Below, one piece after another: positions 39,855-52,846 of a stretch of 64,000 bases of DNA. Below the pieces are notes generated by a model, which did no database searches, was not told the origin of the DNA, and saw nothing but the letters and a program-made list of their open reading frames with translations. The translations under genes were made by a program, and so were the position numbers. How positions within the stretch are numbered: the stretch's first letter is position 1; each line of letters begins with the position of its first letter. The stretch is taken from the NCBI GenBank assembly GCA_033065855.1, contig JAVXUO010000581.1, positions 1 through 64,000 on the forward strand, in the 5' to 3' direction. The DNA is from Escallonia rubra (taxonomy: Eukaryota > Streptophyta > Magnoliopsida > Escalloniales > Escalloniaceae).

Positions 39855-42092
39855 TTATGCGGCTTCAAGGGCCTGGCTGGATGCCCTTTCGGATATTGCC
39901 CTCGGGGGTCGACCGGTTGCTCTTGCCCTCCGCCGGGGGCAAGAGCAACGGAAGAAATTGGCCTCCAACCAACGTATTGGCCTGCTGATATTCCCTTGGG
40001 GGGGCCCGGCCGGCTGGTAGTCGCCTTCGGGGGGCCCTACCGGCTGATATTGCTCGCCGGCCATTTCTTCCGCCGGCTGATATTGCCCTTCGGGGCCGCC
40101 AAGTGGTCCTACCCACGGGACAATGGGCAGTGCCTCGTTCAAACCGTAAGGCCATTCTTGCGTGACTTGACTCTGAGAGAGGGGTTGGGGTTCCGGGAAC
40201 AAATCGAAGGTCGGGCCGCTGTAATCGGCCCACGACGCTTGAGCATGTCCCATCCCCGCTACAGAGGGACCACCAACTCCCTGGCTCACCCCTGAAGCTT
40301 GCCCGGAGGGATCAACATTATACGGGCTAGCGCCCGTATAACCCATTCCCGGGCTGTCGACCGAAGACTGTCCCGATGCTTGCTACATAAAATTCCCGCA
40401 GCCTATAGCCAGTGCAGCAGCCTGTTGGCAAAGATCCTCGCCCATTGCGCTCATCAGATCCTTCCGCTCACTCAACTTCTGGAAGAATGCAAGCGAGGCA
40501 TTAACCTACATCCAAAGAGATAACAAATAAGTAACTTTAATCAGACATTTATATTCAAGACAAGTTGGGCAACTTACGAGATTGTATGCCATACGCTCGT
40601 CGATCTGACCCCTAGGCGCATACCTCGCACCGCATTCAAAGTTCACTGGGGCTACTCTCCTCCGCGTGATGCGGGAGTACCACTCATCGTACTCCGCGAT
40701 GCTGATAACGGGGTCCGGCTCCGAGACGATGGCCGCCAGTGTGTCTTGCCAAGAAGTCCAGAGCTCTAGTTCGGCCGCGCACAATTCTTGCGCATTGGCC
40801 TTGCCAAACCGCCCGACATCCGGTGGGTCCCTGTTAACCCTCATATCTGGGGCACCGGCGGGCAAACCCTGCTCCAACTCAAAATGGCACATTGCTCGGT
40901 CTGGCAGCTGCCACTCTGCGACCTCGAAGTGGATGAGGGGTGTGCGCTGCAACCCAGAGAGCGTGAAGACGAACGACTCTTCTACCCGTCGCGCCAAACG
41001 TATGTACGGTGCCCAACGCAATTGGCCCGGAGATAGGCGGTCGAACTCCCCTCGATAGAACGTGATGTTGTGATGGGGATCGACTCTCCTGCGTTAATGG
41101 CTATTCTTCCGGCTGTACTCCTAAGCATGCAACCGAGGCCACACTCTATCGGTTCCATCCCTACGCGTCGGTGAACCGGGAGCAAGGTGTTCATAAGACC
41201 ACACCTGAGAACATGGACAAATTATATTTATATCGTCGATTCAACAAAAACAAAAACAAAAAAAACAATAACGAAGACAGGATTTATATGATATACCTGC
41301 AATAGCGAGAGACATGCACATATGGCTTTGGAGTCGGGCCTCGTTGCCTTGTGCAATGCTCGGTACAGATACGAAAGAACCGCTGCACCCCATGCATAAT
41401 CTCCAACCTCAGCCAGGTTTCCCAACAATGGTAAATATCTCACGCTGACCGTGTTCTTCGACATCGTTGGGAATAAAACTGCCCACATCACCCACCAGAG
41501 GATGGCTTTTGTGGAAAGCACAAGCTCATGGCCCGTATAGTTTTCCGGCAATACCCCGTACGTATCTACCAACCACTTCAACTTTATACCACCACTGCTA
41601 AATCCATCCTGGGGTATCGAAGTGAGGAAGTCCCTAGCGGTTCTCGTCTTCGTTGCTTCTGACGGAGGAGCAATTACTGGCCGCCCCGTCACCGGCAACC
41701 CTAAGATGAACCCTACATCTTCTAGGGTAATTGTCATCTCTCCGAGCGAGAAGTGAAACGTATTCGTTTCACTTCTCCACCTCTCAACAAGAGCACCTAT
41801 CAAGGCCCGGTCAAGCTGTTGAAATATCTGCCCATGCGTGAAAATCCCAAACCCAATTCCACGCAGTATCCTCTTCTAGGTGGTGTTCAGTTTCCACGAT
41901 ACTATATCGCGAGATACTTCTACGGTGTTGAGAAGTTCTCTTTCCTACGAATTAATAAATACAATTTAAGCATAACAAACGGTATATACAACGTTCGTAA
42001 GCGATAGAAAGTCGATAAATAATGTATCTTACACCACCATCCCATATGAGCGTACTGATATGGTTGGCTTGGTCGTATAACACGGATTCCAT
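39855..42092 (-). pseudogene. PMD part and linker of the MULE-B PMD-Ulp1 gene
   Basis: A likely ATG at 42090-42092 begins a short first exon (LYDQANHISTLIWDG). The next exon reads through GALVERWRSETNTFHF, LEDVGFILGLPVTGRP, KLKWLVDTYGVLPENYTGHE (one segment of 20) and YRALHKATR to a GT near 41298. The following exon has the second PMD half (LSGLQRTPLIHFEVAEWQLP) but contains TAG and TAA codons near 41129 and 41096. A proline-rich linker with repeated YQP motifs lies at 39855-40346. Exon order equals that of MULE-A, so it is one gene with two or three nonsense codons. PMD function is unknown in detail; host PMD proteins affect silencing and genome stability. Confidence 0.8.
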
Positions 42093-42639
42093 TTTTTGTA
42101 ACTAACTGAAATTATGAAAAAACCTTCTCAGTTTGGATTTTACGTTTTGGATTTTGATAATTGCTCGCAAAAATACGACGCTAGCACATGCATAATACAT
42201 ATAACGCAAGCACATGAATGATACATACAATGTTAGCATATGTACTCATATGTATAAATATATATACATATACGGAATCGGATTTTGCAAACACTTACAA
42301 CCCAACAAAAACATACATATATAAAACGCAATATTCATCATAACTGAATATTACAGACAAAAAAAAGTGTAGATTTTGTGAACTTACGTGATCGATTTAG
42401 GGTATTAAAGGTGTTCTTAAGACGGAATTGCGCCGATATGCTTGCCAACGCCGCTGGGAAATTTTGTGAGTAGAAAGAGTGGAGAAGAGTGTCGTAGTTA
42501 CTGTCGTTTGAAAGTATATTGAACGTCCGCAATACAGTACCACGGATGGCTATTACGTCCGCGATACAATATCGCGGATGGCTATAACGTCCGCTAAACT
42601 GTTTAGCGGACACTGTTGACGTGACAGATAAGGACAAGA
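42093..42639. other. 5' region of the MULE-B PMD gene
   Basis: AT-rich leader or intron sequence without a gene. Its last 110 bp hold three palindromes (CCGCAATAC, CCGCGATACAATATCGCGG, CCGCTAAACTGTTTAGCGG). Confidence 0.5.
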
Positions 42640-42947
42640 TAACCGTCATTGCCGAAAAAATTGACGGGACAGGCCCTGACAGATGTCAGCCTAAGAACGT
42701 CCGCCATACAGTATGGCAGACGTCCTTTTGCTATCTCCCATCAGGACTTTAATGTCGTCCGCCATACAGTGTAGCGGACAGGCGTGGAAGGGCAATATGG
42801 TAAAAAAACCCATCCGCCATACTGTATGGCGGACGACTGCAGTTTTCGAAAAAGGCGCGATCTGGGCCGTCCATCTTTCGGGATGGACGGTCAGATCGCG
42901 CTTGCAACTTCTCTTATTTTGCCCACGCTCTCAACGGATCAGCTCCC
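42640..42947 (-). repeat. Right TIR of MULE-B
   Basis: Inverse of 24791-25080, including three palindromes and the terminal GATGGACGG/CCGTCCATC hairpin. Confidence 0.88.
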
Positions 42948-42964
42948 ATATATATATATATATA
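42948..42964. repeat. (TA)n tract shared by MULE-B and MULE-C
   Basis: Seventeen bases of TA separate the right end of MULE-B from the left end of MULE-C; the two elements are back-to-back in one microsatellite. Confidence 0.93.
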
Positions 42965-43290
42965 AGCTGATCCATTGACCGCGCCGGCAATTTAGGCTAA
43001 GTTGCCCGCGCGATCTAGTCGTCCATCCTTTAAAGATGGACGGCCCGGATCTATTTTTTTTTTAAAAAAGGTCGTCCGACACACAGTGTGGCGAACGGTA
43101 GTTTTGACCAAAATACCCCCAGCTGCCCGTCCGCTACACAGTGTAGCGGACGACTTTTTGACCCTGACAATTGTCAATCAAAAAGTCGTCCGCCACACTG
43201 TGTAGCGGACGAATTTTGGCTGACAACATGTCACATTTGTCCCTTTATCCGTACGCTACACAGTGTGGCGGACGACGTGACAGATATACC
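42965..43290 (+). repeat. Left TIR of MULE-C
   Basis: Inverse of about 60335-60584, with GTCGTCCATC/GATGGACGGC hairpin and palindromes such as CCGCTACACAGTGTAGCGG (43136). Confidence 0.85.
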
Positions 43291-43404
43291 CAAAAGTGCC
43301 GTAATTCTCAGCTCTACTTCCAATTTCAGCTCTTGAGCTCCATTTTCAACTCCCTTTAAGTTCCAAGCTTCAAGTAACAAAGTTTCAAGCTTCACTCAAG
43401 CAAG

Positions 43405-44098
43405 GTACAACTACGAATGGTGAATTTTTTTTTATGGGTAGAATGGTGAAGTTTTTTTTTTTATGTTTATATACTTTTTTTTGAGATTATGTTTGTTGTA
43501 TTTTTCAGTCTATTTATCAAAGTAATTTTAATTCGTTATGTTCAAGAAATTAATTATAGTTAAATTCATATTTTTTTGAGATTATCTTTCATGTATTTGG
43601 CATGCTAAATCGGTCTATTCATGAAAGTAATTTTAATTTGTTATAATTTGTTATGTTGAAGAATTTAATTATTGTTAAATTCGTATTTTTTTATGTTTGT
43701 TCTATTTGGCATGCTAAATTAGTCTATTTATCAAAGTAATTTTAATTCGTTATGTTCAGGATATTAATTTGTTATGTTCATGAAATTAGTTATTGTTAAA
43801 TTTACATTTTTTTTGAGATTATGTTTGTTGTATTTGGCATGCCAAATTAAGTCTATTCATGAAAGTAATTTTAATTTGTTATGTAGTTGAAATTAATTTG
43901 TTATGTTCTAGAAAATTAATGATTGGCAAATTTGTCTTTTTTTTTCCAGATTATGTTTGTTGTATTTGGCATGCTAAATTGATCTATTCATCAAAGTAAT
44001 TTTGATTTGTTATGTTCAAGAAACGCTATTTTTTAAATTAATTTTCATGTGTAAAAATGTTACGAATTGATAGTTAAATGTAATTTATTTCTACACAG
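43405..44098 (+). other. 5'-UTR intron of the MULE-C transposase, with 110-130-bp repeats
   Basis: Donor CAAGGTACAA at 43405 and acceptor CTACACAG at 44098 mirror MULE-B. The intron holds about four degenerate copies of a unit with TTTGGCATGCTAAAT and TAATTTTAATTTGTTATG. MULE-B's intron has one or two copies. Confidence 0.6.
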
Positions 44099-44111
44099 AT
44101 TTTGTTTCACA

Positions 44112-46337
44112 ATGTTTGATTTCGTGTCAAGCTCGAACACCCCAGTATATGCTAGTGATCCGAATCTAGGGCAAACGTTTCGAACATTGGAAGAAGCCGA
44201 AGAATGTTTTCAAGCGTATTCGTTGAGGGTTGGTTTTGGCATTAGAATCAAGACAACTAGAACAAGCAACAAAACCAAAAAAAAAATATGTTCTCGGTTA
44301 TATGAGTGTCATAAGAGCAGACACCCATTGCAAAGTGAGGGACACCTCGGTAATGATGATAGTGATGATGAAATAGGATATGCGCCGTGAAGACAAGACT
44401 TCTTTGCGTGCATGAATTACAAGATCAAGATGTTCGTGAGCCATAAACCCAAGCAAGATCATTGGCTTATTACTAGCTTGAAATTGGCACACAATCACCC
44501 GTTAGTAACCCCTTCGAAGGTGAGTCAGATGCATTAACACAAGAAGATGAGTAATGTCGCAAAGAGCCTAATTCACACAATGAGTAATGCATGGATAAGA
44601 CCTATCGATATTGTTAATACTCTTGTTGAACAGGCTAGGGGAATTTAGAATCTGAACTTTAACACGATAGAAGTTTGTAATGCGGTCCGAACCCAAAAAC
44701 CCGCGCATGACCTTAATGATGCTCAATCCACAATGAGCCTATTGAAGCGGATGCAGATGGAGGACCCGCAGTTTACCTACGAGTATAATCTTGACGACGA
44801 GCATCAAATTACCACAATTTTTTGGGTCGATGATCGTTCAAGACTTTCTTATCAGAATTTTGGGGATGTGACTTTCGACACCACCGTACCAACAAGTACT
44901 CGATGTCATTCGCTTGTTTCATATGCGTTGATCATCATTATCACTCCATCCTATTTAGGTTCATATTGTTAAGGGATGAGGGCGAGAGTTCTTTTGTATG
45001 GTTGTTTAAGACGTGGCTGGAAGCCATGAACAACAAAGCACCTAAAGTTATCATCACCGATCAAGTTTTGGCAATGATGAAAGCTATTGCCACCGTCTTC
45101 CCAGATACTTGACACAACTTGTGCACTTGGCACATAAACAACAAATACCCTCAACATCTGCATCATGTGTATGCAAAGTATCCAGACTTTAAACAGAATT
45201 TTGACAGGTGCGTTAACAAGTCGTTAACGATTGAGTAATTTGAAGAGAGGTGGGAAAAACTTGTTGAGGATTATTCATTGCAAGACCACGAGTGACTCCA
45301 ATACTTGTATAAGCTCGAAGAGCAATGTATTGGTGTTTACACGAGAAGGTATTTTCTGTGGGCATGAAAATGAAAGGCAGGAGTGAATCTATGAATGCCA
45401 TGTTCGATAGCTATATAGGCACATCTACGAATTTGAAGCGTTTCATCACATCCGCCCAAAAAGCGGTTGCACCGATATTCATGAAAGAAAGGGTTGCAGG
45501 CTTTGCAAGTATGTACAAACAAAGGAGAACATTGCTTAAGACCCCACTAGAGGTGAATGGTGCAAAAGTCTATATGCAATACCAAGTAGAGCTGCAAAAA
45601 TCGGGACGATACAGTATAAACAAGGTGGCAGAAAAGTCTACACGTGAGTACAAGGTTTATTCGTTGGTGAACAACCTCGCCCCTGAAAAGGTCCGTAGAC
45701 TGTATACGATGACCCATGACACAGAGACAGATTTGGTGACATGTGTTTGCAAGAAGTTTGAGTTCCATGACATGTGGTGTAGACACATTCTACGATTTTT
45801 CTCTCAAAAAAAAAAATCAAGACAATCCTCGGTAAATACGTCTTGCCGTGGTGGACTAAGGTTAGAAACAAGTTGCACGGTACCATTGCCTTTTCAGAGC
45901 ATCCGTATGCTGACTTTAAAGAATCATAAACATTGTCCGTAAAGGTTTCTGCTACAATGGCCGAATATAAACATCTTCGCGATCTAGTGGAGCAGCAAGA
46001 GCCCATCGTTGACCAGTTTGAAGTAGCTTCAGTCAGTAATGCGGTTGCCACTGAGCCTAGGCAGGGATCATATAATGATGATCCGGTTGAGCAATAGTAC
46101 AATGGTATATGGCCTTTGGATCCAATTATATCGCAAACGAAAGGCCGTAAGAGAACTACCTAGATGAAGAGCACTATTGAACAAGCAACCCAACCTAAAA
46201 AGCTAAAACGGTGTGCATTGTGCAACAAAATGACCAACCATGACAAGCGGAACCAATACAAGGCACTGGGGATTAGTTTAGGGGGTTTGCAACCCGAGGA
46301 AAAAGATGATGCCGAAGAAGATGTGGTGGACCTTTAG
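44112..46337 (+). pseudogene. MULE-C transposase remnant
   Basis: ATG 44112 opens the FAR1-type domain (GQTFRTLEEAEECF, GFGIRIKTTRTSN, SRLYECHKS). Stops occur near 44388, 44533, 44647, 45109 and 45235, with frameshifts around the catalytic region (ITDQVLAMMK has lost the DQD aspartate). SWIM (CVCKKFEFHDMWCRH) and the terminal CALCNKMTNHDKRN motif can still be read. Overall order equals MULE-B. It is non-functional. Confidence 0.92.
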
Positions 46338-46518
46338 TCTATTTTTTTTTTGTAATAATATTTCATGAACCATCAAGTTTGTTGACATTGTATTTGAATT
46401 ATATACTTTGTAATAATCTTGTAATAACCTACACGTTCATTCATACACAAATTTTATCGTACCATTGGGATATTCACAAATTGTGTTTCTTTACCATCTG
46501 AAATTTTAATATACTCTT

Positions 46519-49493
46519 TGTTCCCAACCTATTCTGGTCGTACCCAAGTGCCCAATATGGGTCCCATTTCACGCGAACACGTCGACATTGTCAACAGTCA
46601 ATTTTTCAACGCATCAAACCAGTCAAAGTGCGCGCGCCCAAGTCACGTGCATTCTTTGCTTCGCACGTCTAACGCGCGACTTAGGCACCAATTATTTTAC
46701 GTCAACGTTACTCACGCTAGTGCGATCGTCACGTCGAGACCACCCGAACACCTTTTCACCAAAAATATCGATCGACGGCGCAACCGGAGCAACGGGGTCA
46801 AGGGGAAAATGGCCTTAGCCAACCCCAGGGGGTCGGCCTCGGTCTTCCCCATGCCTAGGGGGTCGGCCTGGGCCTCCATGAGGGGTTGGCCTCCGCCATT
46901 TTTCCCCGGTGGTTCACCCCTTCGCGCACCCCCTTATTCGCACTTTTTTCGCTTCGCACACTTTGTACGTAACTTTGGAACCTTGTTCTTCATGTAGGTA
47001 CAATTCACGTCAACACGCTCATCATAATGCAACTTCCGGATTCATCATTGCCCATCAAAACACCTACCGTCGGTGCGCCTGAAGTTCACCGAAGGGGGGA
47101 GTGGCCTTGGCCTCCCTTCATGCGAGTTGGCCATTGTCCTTGGCCACCCCTAGGGTCGGCCTTGGCCTCCCCAGGGGTGGTGGCCTTGGCCTTCCCCCAA
47201 TTTTGGCCTATGGCCTCCCCTCCCGCGCGCACTTGTTTTCTCGAGTCTTTGCACATCCTCGATGTTTACGGACGTTCGTACATCAACCTCGCGACGTCCG
47301 TCGTGCATCAACCTCGTGACGTCGTTCGTCCATGACCGCACACCGCTCCCGTAATTCCCATCGCCCAAAGTCGCGCGCTACCGCAGAATGACCCGTCGCG
47401 GACGACCGCATACCATTTTGCCATTACTACATGTTGCATTCATTATTTTGTTATCACAGGCACAATCAACTCACATCCCATCTTCGAAACACCCGATGCG
47501 CGCCCGTGCGCCGTCTCCGAGACGTTTGTCGCCACGCCTGCGCTCCATTCTCATGATACGTGCCCCGGCACCAAGTATTGTCTCCGTGACGTTCGTCGTC
47601 GCCCCCGCGCGCCACTCTCGTGATACGTGCCCCGGCACCAAGTATTGTCTTCGCGACGTTCGTCGCTGCGCCTGCGCGTCATTCGTCGCTGCGCCTGCGC
47701 GCCATTCTCATCATACGTGCCCCGGGCACCAAGTATTGCTCCGCGACGTTCGTCGCCGCGCCTGCGCGCCATTCTCATGATACGTGCCCCGGCACCAAGT
47801 ATTGTCTCCGCGACGTTCATTGCCGCACCTGCGCACCATTCTCATGATACGTGCCCCGGCACCAAGTATTGCTCCGCGACGTTCGTCGCCGTGCCCGGAC
47901 GCCATTCTCATCATATGTGCGTCCGACACCAAGTATTGCTCTGCGACGTTCGTCGCCGCGCCACTTTTATAACATGTGCCCCCGGTACCAAATATTGTCT
48001 CCGCGACGTTCGTCGCCACGCCTACGCGTCATTCTCATGATACGTGCCCCGACACCAAGTATAGCTCTGCAACGTTCGTCGCCGCGCCAGTACGCCATCG
48101 TCATGATACGTGCCCCCGGCACCAAGTATTGCTCCGCGACGTCCGTCATCGCACCACTTTCATAACATGTGCTCCGGCACCAAGTGTTGTCTCCGCGACG
48201 CTCGTCGTCGCGCTTGTGCGCCACTTCCGTGATATGTGCCCACGGCACCAGGTATTGTCTCCGCGACGTTCGTCGCCGCGCCCGTGCGCCACTTTCATAA
48301 CATGTGCCCCGGCACCAGGTATTGTCTCGTGCTGTAGGCACCACGCCCATGCGCCACAATCATATTATATGCTTCCGCGATGGGCTCACAACCTTATGGC
48401 CATGGCCGTCTCAATCACAAGGGGGCTTCGGCCCTCGTACCGAGATGGGCTCACAACCTTATGCCCATGGCCGTCTCAATCACAAGGGAGCTTCGGCCCT
48501 CATACCGAATGGGCTCACAACCTTATAGCCATCGCCGTCTTAATCACATGAGGCTTTGGCCTTCGCACCAGGATGGGCTCACAACCTTAGAGCCATCGCC
48601 GTCACAATCACGGGGGGCTCCTGCACGAGGACCCCTCGCAGCGGGATGGGCTCACAACCTTAAAGCCATCGTCGTCACAATCACGGGGGCTCCGGCACGA
48701 GGACCCCTCGCAACGGACTCTGAGCACTGAGCTGCGAGCATGTCCACTTATGTTACTATTGATCGTCGACACCGCTAGGGCAATGACCCACGGGTTACTC
48801 CGGGACGGGAGCAGGTCCTCGGAGGGTATCGTGCCTAGTCCGCCTAGCAGTTGCCTATAGGGGCAACCCTCACCGCTATCAAGTTTTCTGTCCGTCTCTT
48901 GACGCACCTCGTGGGATTCAGTAAGGGCACCGGTGGCTGGAGCAACGGGCTTACTCTGATCATGCTACTGCGGTGTGGTCAGTCTTCTCAGACAGGTAGA
49001 GCGACGCTGTGCGAGGCAGGCAACGCAAATTTGGGAACCGGCAGTCCAACAGAGAACCGGTATTTTGGGACCCCCTGGTGACGTGTCACTCCCAGGGGAC
49101 GACATGTGGCACTTTATGACATAAGCACACTGTTTCCTATAAATAGTAAACTTTATGACTCAAAACTTCTTCTGCATTCTCAAAAAATCGCTTTCTCACT
49201 CTAGAATTTGAGAGCTCTTGGATTCTAGAGAAAGAAACACAAAATTGGACATAACTTTGGACCGTTACTTTGGACCGTAACATTGGACCTTGACTTGGAC
49301 TGTTGACTGCCGGTTTTGTTTGTCTCAGCCTTGTCTCCACTGCACTGCCATCCCTCACGGCCTGTTTGGGAAGCCTTGCTCTCTGCCCTTACTCCGCCCT
49401 CCCTGTCTCTCACTTTGCATACTTGGAAGCTGACTCGGACTGTAGCCTTTGGGGCACCTCCACATAGGTACGAACCCACTTTCCTTGGTATCA
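46519..49493 (+). mobile_element. Solo LTR related to the LARD in MULE-B
   Basis: Begins TGTTCCCAACCTATTCTGG like the LARD LTR and ends near TTCCTTGGTATCA; flanks CTCTT (46514-46518) and CTCCT (49494-49498) resemble a 5-bp target duplication. The 3' part (48790-49440) matches the unique LTR region, including a TATAAATA box near 49138. It carries minisatellites that in the LARD sit internally, so the boundary between LTR and internal repeats differs. A full element with fused ends is the alternative. Confidence 0.7.
47490..48340 (+). repeat. Minisatellite of CGACGTTCGTCGCCGCGCC units
   Basis: About 12 units of 60-68 bp including CACCAAGTATTG and CATTCTCATGATACGTGCC. Homologous to 32435-32715. 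Frames on both strands reflect the repeat. Confidence 0.88.
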
Positions 49494-49559
49494 CTCCTAC
49501 AGAAACATCGACCTCCAACATTTAGAAAATTTTGGCTCTAAGCAAAAACATTGGTCTCC

Positions 49560-49935
49560 AACACTTAGAATTTTTGTTGATGTGTATGGCTGTCTGTTAC
49601 ACTATGTAGAGGACGGCTAAGCAGAAACATTTTTCTCCAACACTAAGAATTTTTTTGGGTATCTTGGTCGTCTGCTACACTATGTAGCAGACGGCCAAGT
49701 AGAAATATTAGCCTTAACACTTAGAAATGTTTTGGGCATTTAGACTATCCGCTACACTATGTAGCGGACGACCAAGCAGAAACATTTTTCTCCAACACTT
49801 AGAATTTTTTTGGGTAAGACGTTTGGTACACTACTTAGCAGACGGCCAAGCATAAATATTGGCCTCTAACACTTGAAATGTTTTTTGGTGTTTAGGCCGT
49901 CTGCTACACTATGTAGCAGACGGCCAAGTAGACTA
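49560..49935. repeat. 75-bp palindrome array (MULE-C)
   Basis: About five units of CTGCTACACTATGTAGCAG or CCGCTACACTATGTAGCGG palindromes with CCAACACTTAGAAATTTT-like spacers and AAGCAGAAA. The same unit as 38220-38670 and in the same place between the convergent genes. Confidence 0.88.
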
Positions 49936-50134
49936 ATTTAAATCCTTTTCCCCTCAATTTTCTTACCCACCGTCAGCCTGTTACAAGTAGTACTCAAACA
50001 CCACACACACAAAACCTGTCTCAAGTAGTACTCAAAAACCACAACACACAAAATTCTCACAAGAAATACTCAACCACAAGACGAAACCATAAACACATAA
50101 AATTTCATAAACACAAGAAATAAAATTTTCAGTG
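49936..50134. other. No feature seen
   Basis: AT-rich sequence with a doubled TCAAGTAGTACTCAAA stretch downstream of the Ulp1 remnant; nothing else recognised. Confidence 0.4.
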
Positions 50135-52846
50135 TCATTCAGTCTCGTCCTGAGCTGGATTTAAAATATCCCTAACTAGTCTAGGTCGTGCCCTATGAAT
50201 TTGCCAAGCTATCCTATATCTAAAGTTTTCTATGTCTGCTTGGCTCCAGACGACCTTCTTGAGGCTCTCCCTCCGACAAATATAGTCCATGTACATCAAG
50301 ATGAAGAAGATGCAGTCTGACTGATTGTCTTGCATGGGCCTCCATTTTTTCAATCGAATTACAAGATTCGGCCTTGCCGATACTTTTTGTCCACTGAGAG
50401 AGTGGACCATGGCACAAAACAGATCACGTGGAGGAATAAAAATGGTGTAATCTACGAGATAAGAATTACAATAAACAAGTTAATAAATAGAAAAACTCTA
50501 ACAATAATTAAAAGATTACCATAACATCCAATTTTTCTTTGAAAAGTTCCTTCACGGGCATCATTGCAGTATCATTATGGAGACTGTCGAGGATTGATAA
50601 GACCATAGTCCGTGGTCATAGAAAACCAAATACCAATGGGAGTACTCCAAGAAAAGTACTACGAAGACGTCCGCATCACGGACGCTCACCGAATTCGAAG
50701 TATTCGTAAAAAATGTAGTGAGCAGACTAGGCTGACGCCACTGGATCAAGATTTTCTTCCCCCTGAGAGATTTCCACCATTGCCATTCTCCACAGAGCAT
50801 GCCATGAAAAAGTGCATCCAACATAAAAATGCGGGGATACATATTTGTCTTATCCCCCTTCTGACGCATCAGAAGTTTGGTGTAGGCAGACATCACCGTA
50901 TCTTCCAACGAACAACCCGAACTGAGGGTGGACATTCCGTCCCACGAGACATAGTAATCTGTGGCACAATAGTTCACACCACTTTCCAAGCGTAGCTGGG
51001 GGGGGCTCGCTAAAGTATCGTTGGTGGATTAGGGCACGTTTTGCCGGCTTTAGAGGCTTCAACGAATGCCCTTTGGGAAAATAGATAATGACAAGGGGTC
51101 AACCGAGAGATATTGTCCTCCTTAAGGCTCTTCGGGTATCCCAAGGCCGGAAGTGAAAGGTCCCTCCCACGGGACGAGTGGCAGTGACTCGGAGAGATTG
51201 AAGTTCGCAAAGTCGAAGTCTTGTGTGACTTGACTCTAAGAGAGTGGTGTAACCTCTGAGTCTGCAATCAAAGCAAACGAGGGCTGACTCCACTCGTCCA
51301 AATGAGCCATTCCCATTCCTGATGGCGGCCCTCAGGCATCACCCATCCCAGTTACGAAGGGACCACCAACTTCCTCGCTCACCCCTGAAGTCTGCCCCGA
51401 GGGATCACTGTATCCTTCGCTTACGTGGGGAGGCTGCCACCCAGGATAATCCATTCTCAGGCTCACGCTGAAGGTTGTCCCATAAGCAGCTCACAAACTC
51501 CCCGCATCCATGCGCCAATATCTCAGCATGGGAGCAAAGATCCGCTCCCAAGGCATCCAAGATATCCTTCTGCTCACCCAGGTGCCCGGAAGAAGGCGGG
51601 CGAGGCATTAACCTACATCCAATTAGATAATAAGTAACTTTAAACATGAACGATATTGAATGCAAAACTACGAGATCAAATTCAATTGAAAGCATTAAAA
51701 AACTTACAAGCTCAAATGCCATATGCTCATCGATCTGACCCCTATGGTGATAGTTCTGGCCTCTTGTCCACCTTATTGAGGCTATTCTCTTCCGGGTGAT
51801 GCAGTAATACCACACCAGATACTGCTCAATGCTGACCACAGGGTCGTGCTCCGCCACCATGGCTGCCAGCGTGTCTTGCCAAGAATCCCGCAGTTCAATT
51901 TTGGCAGCGCACAATTTGAGCGCATTCACCTGCTGGAACCGTTGGATACCCAGTTGGTTCAAGTTAACCCTCATGTCTGGGGAATCCGTCGTCAACCCCT
52001 ACAAGCACTCAAAATGTTGCATGGCGCGATCTGGTAGTTGCCATTCTGTGATCTCAAAGCGGATCAGTATAGTGTGTTACAACCCAGATAGCGTGAACAC
52101 GAGCGACTTTGCCACTCGTCCCTTCAATTGTTTGTACGGTGCCCAACGCATTTAGCTCGGGGATAGCGAGTCAAACTCCCTACGATAGAACACGATGTTA
52201 TGATATGGATCATTTCTCCTCGGGTAGTGGCTCTCTCTCCGACTGTACTCCCTAGCACACAACTGAGGCCACACATTATTGGTTCCCTCCCTATGGTTGG
52301 GTGCGCCAAATGTGTTCATAAGACCACATCTGAGAACAAAGACAAATTAAGGTTGTATCGTCAAAATTTATTGTGCGCTGACTAATAAAAAAAATATAAA
52401 AAACGTAGTTAAAATGAGTTATATGGTATACCTGCAACAATGAGAGACATGCTCATATAGATTTGCAGTCAGGCCTCGTTGCCTTGTGCAATGCTTGATA
52501 CAAGTATGCAAGTGTTGCTGCACCCCAAGGATACTCCCCAACCTCTTGCAGGTTACCCAACAACGCTAAATATTTGATTTGAACCGTATTCTTCATCGTC
52601 ATTGGGAATAGAAATTGCCCCCATCACCCAAAGCAAGAAGGCCTTTGTGTGCATCACAAGTATCTCATATGTGTAGTTTTCCAGCAAAACCCTGAAGTTT
52701 TCTACTAACCACCTCAACTTTATTCCATCACTGCTAAATTCATTCTCGGGTATCGAACCAAAGAAGTCACTAGCAGCTCTTTTATTTATTGCAGAATATA
52801 GATGAACAATTACCGGTCGTTCCATCATCGATAACCATAAGATGTA
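50135..52846 (-). pseudogene. PMD-Ulp1 remnant of MULE-C
   Basis: From the 52846 end downwards: PMD pieces (FFGSIPENEFSSDGIKLRW, 52553-52828), the second PMD half (51405-51995), a damaged linker, the Ulp1 pre-domain and histidine segment (YVSWDGMSTLSSG, EYSHWYLVFYDH, 50561-50989) and the Cys segment (50135-50410) where DCG has become DCI. Frames change repeatedly. The gene continues beyond the solo LTR at 55693-56097. Confidence 0.85.

Larger units (their letters stand above)
24791..42947. mobile_element. MULE-B: 18-kb Mutator-like element with nested LTR element
   Basis: Ends GGGAGCTGATCCGTTGAGAG and its inverse at 42928-42947 match, with inverted identity for about 300 bp. It contains a plus-strand FAR1/MULE transposase split by an LTR retrotransposon, palindrome arrays, a B3 gene and a minus-strand PMD-Ulp1 gene. 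Without the 8.5-kb insertion it would be about 9.7 kb. TA tracts flank both ends. Organisation matches MULE-A and MULE-C. Confidence 0.9.
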
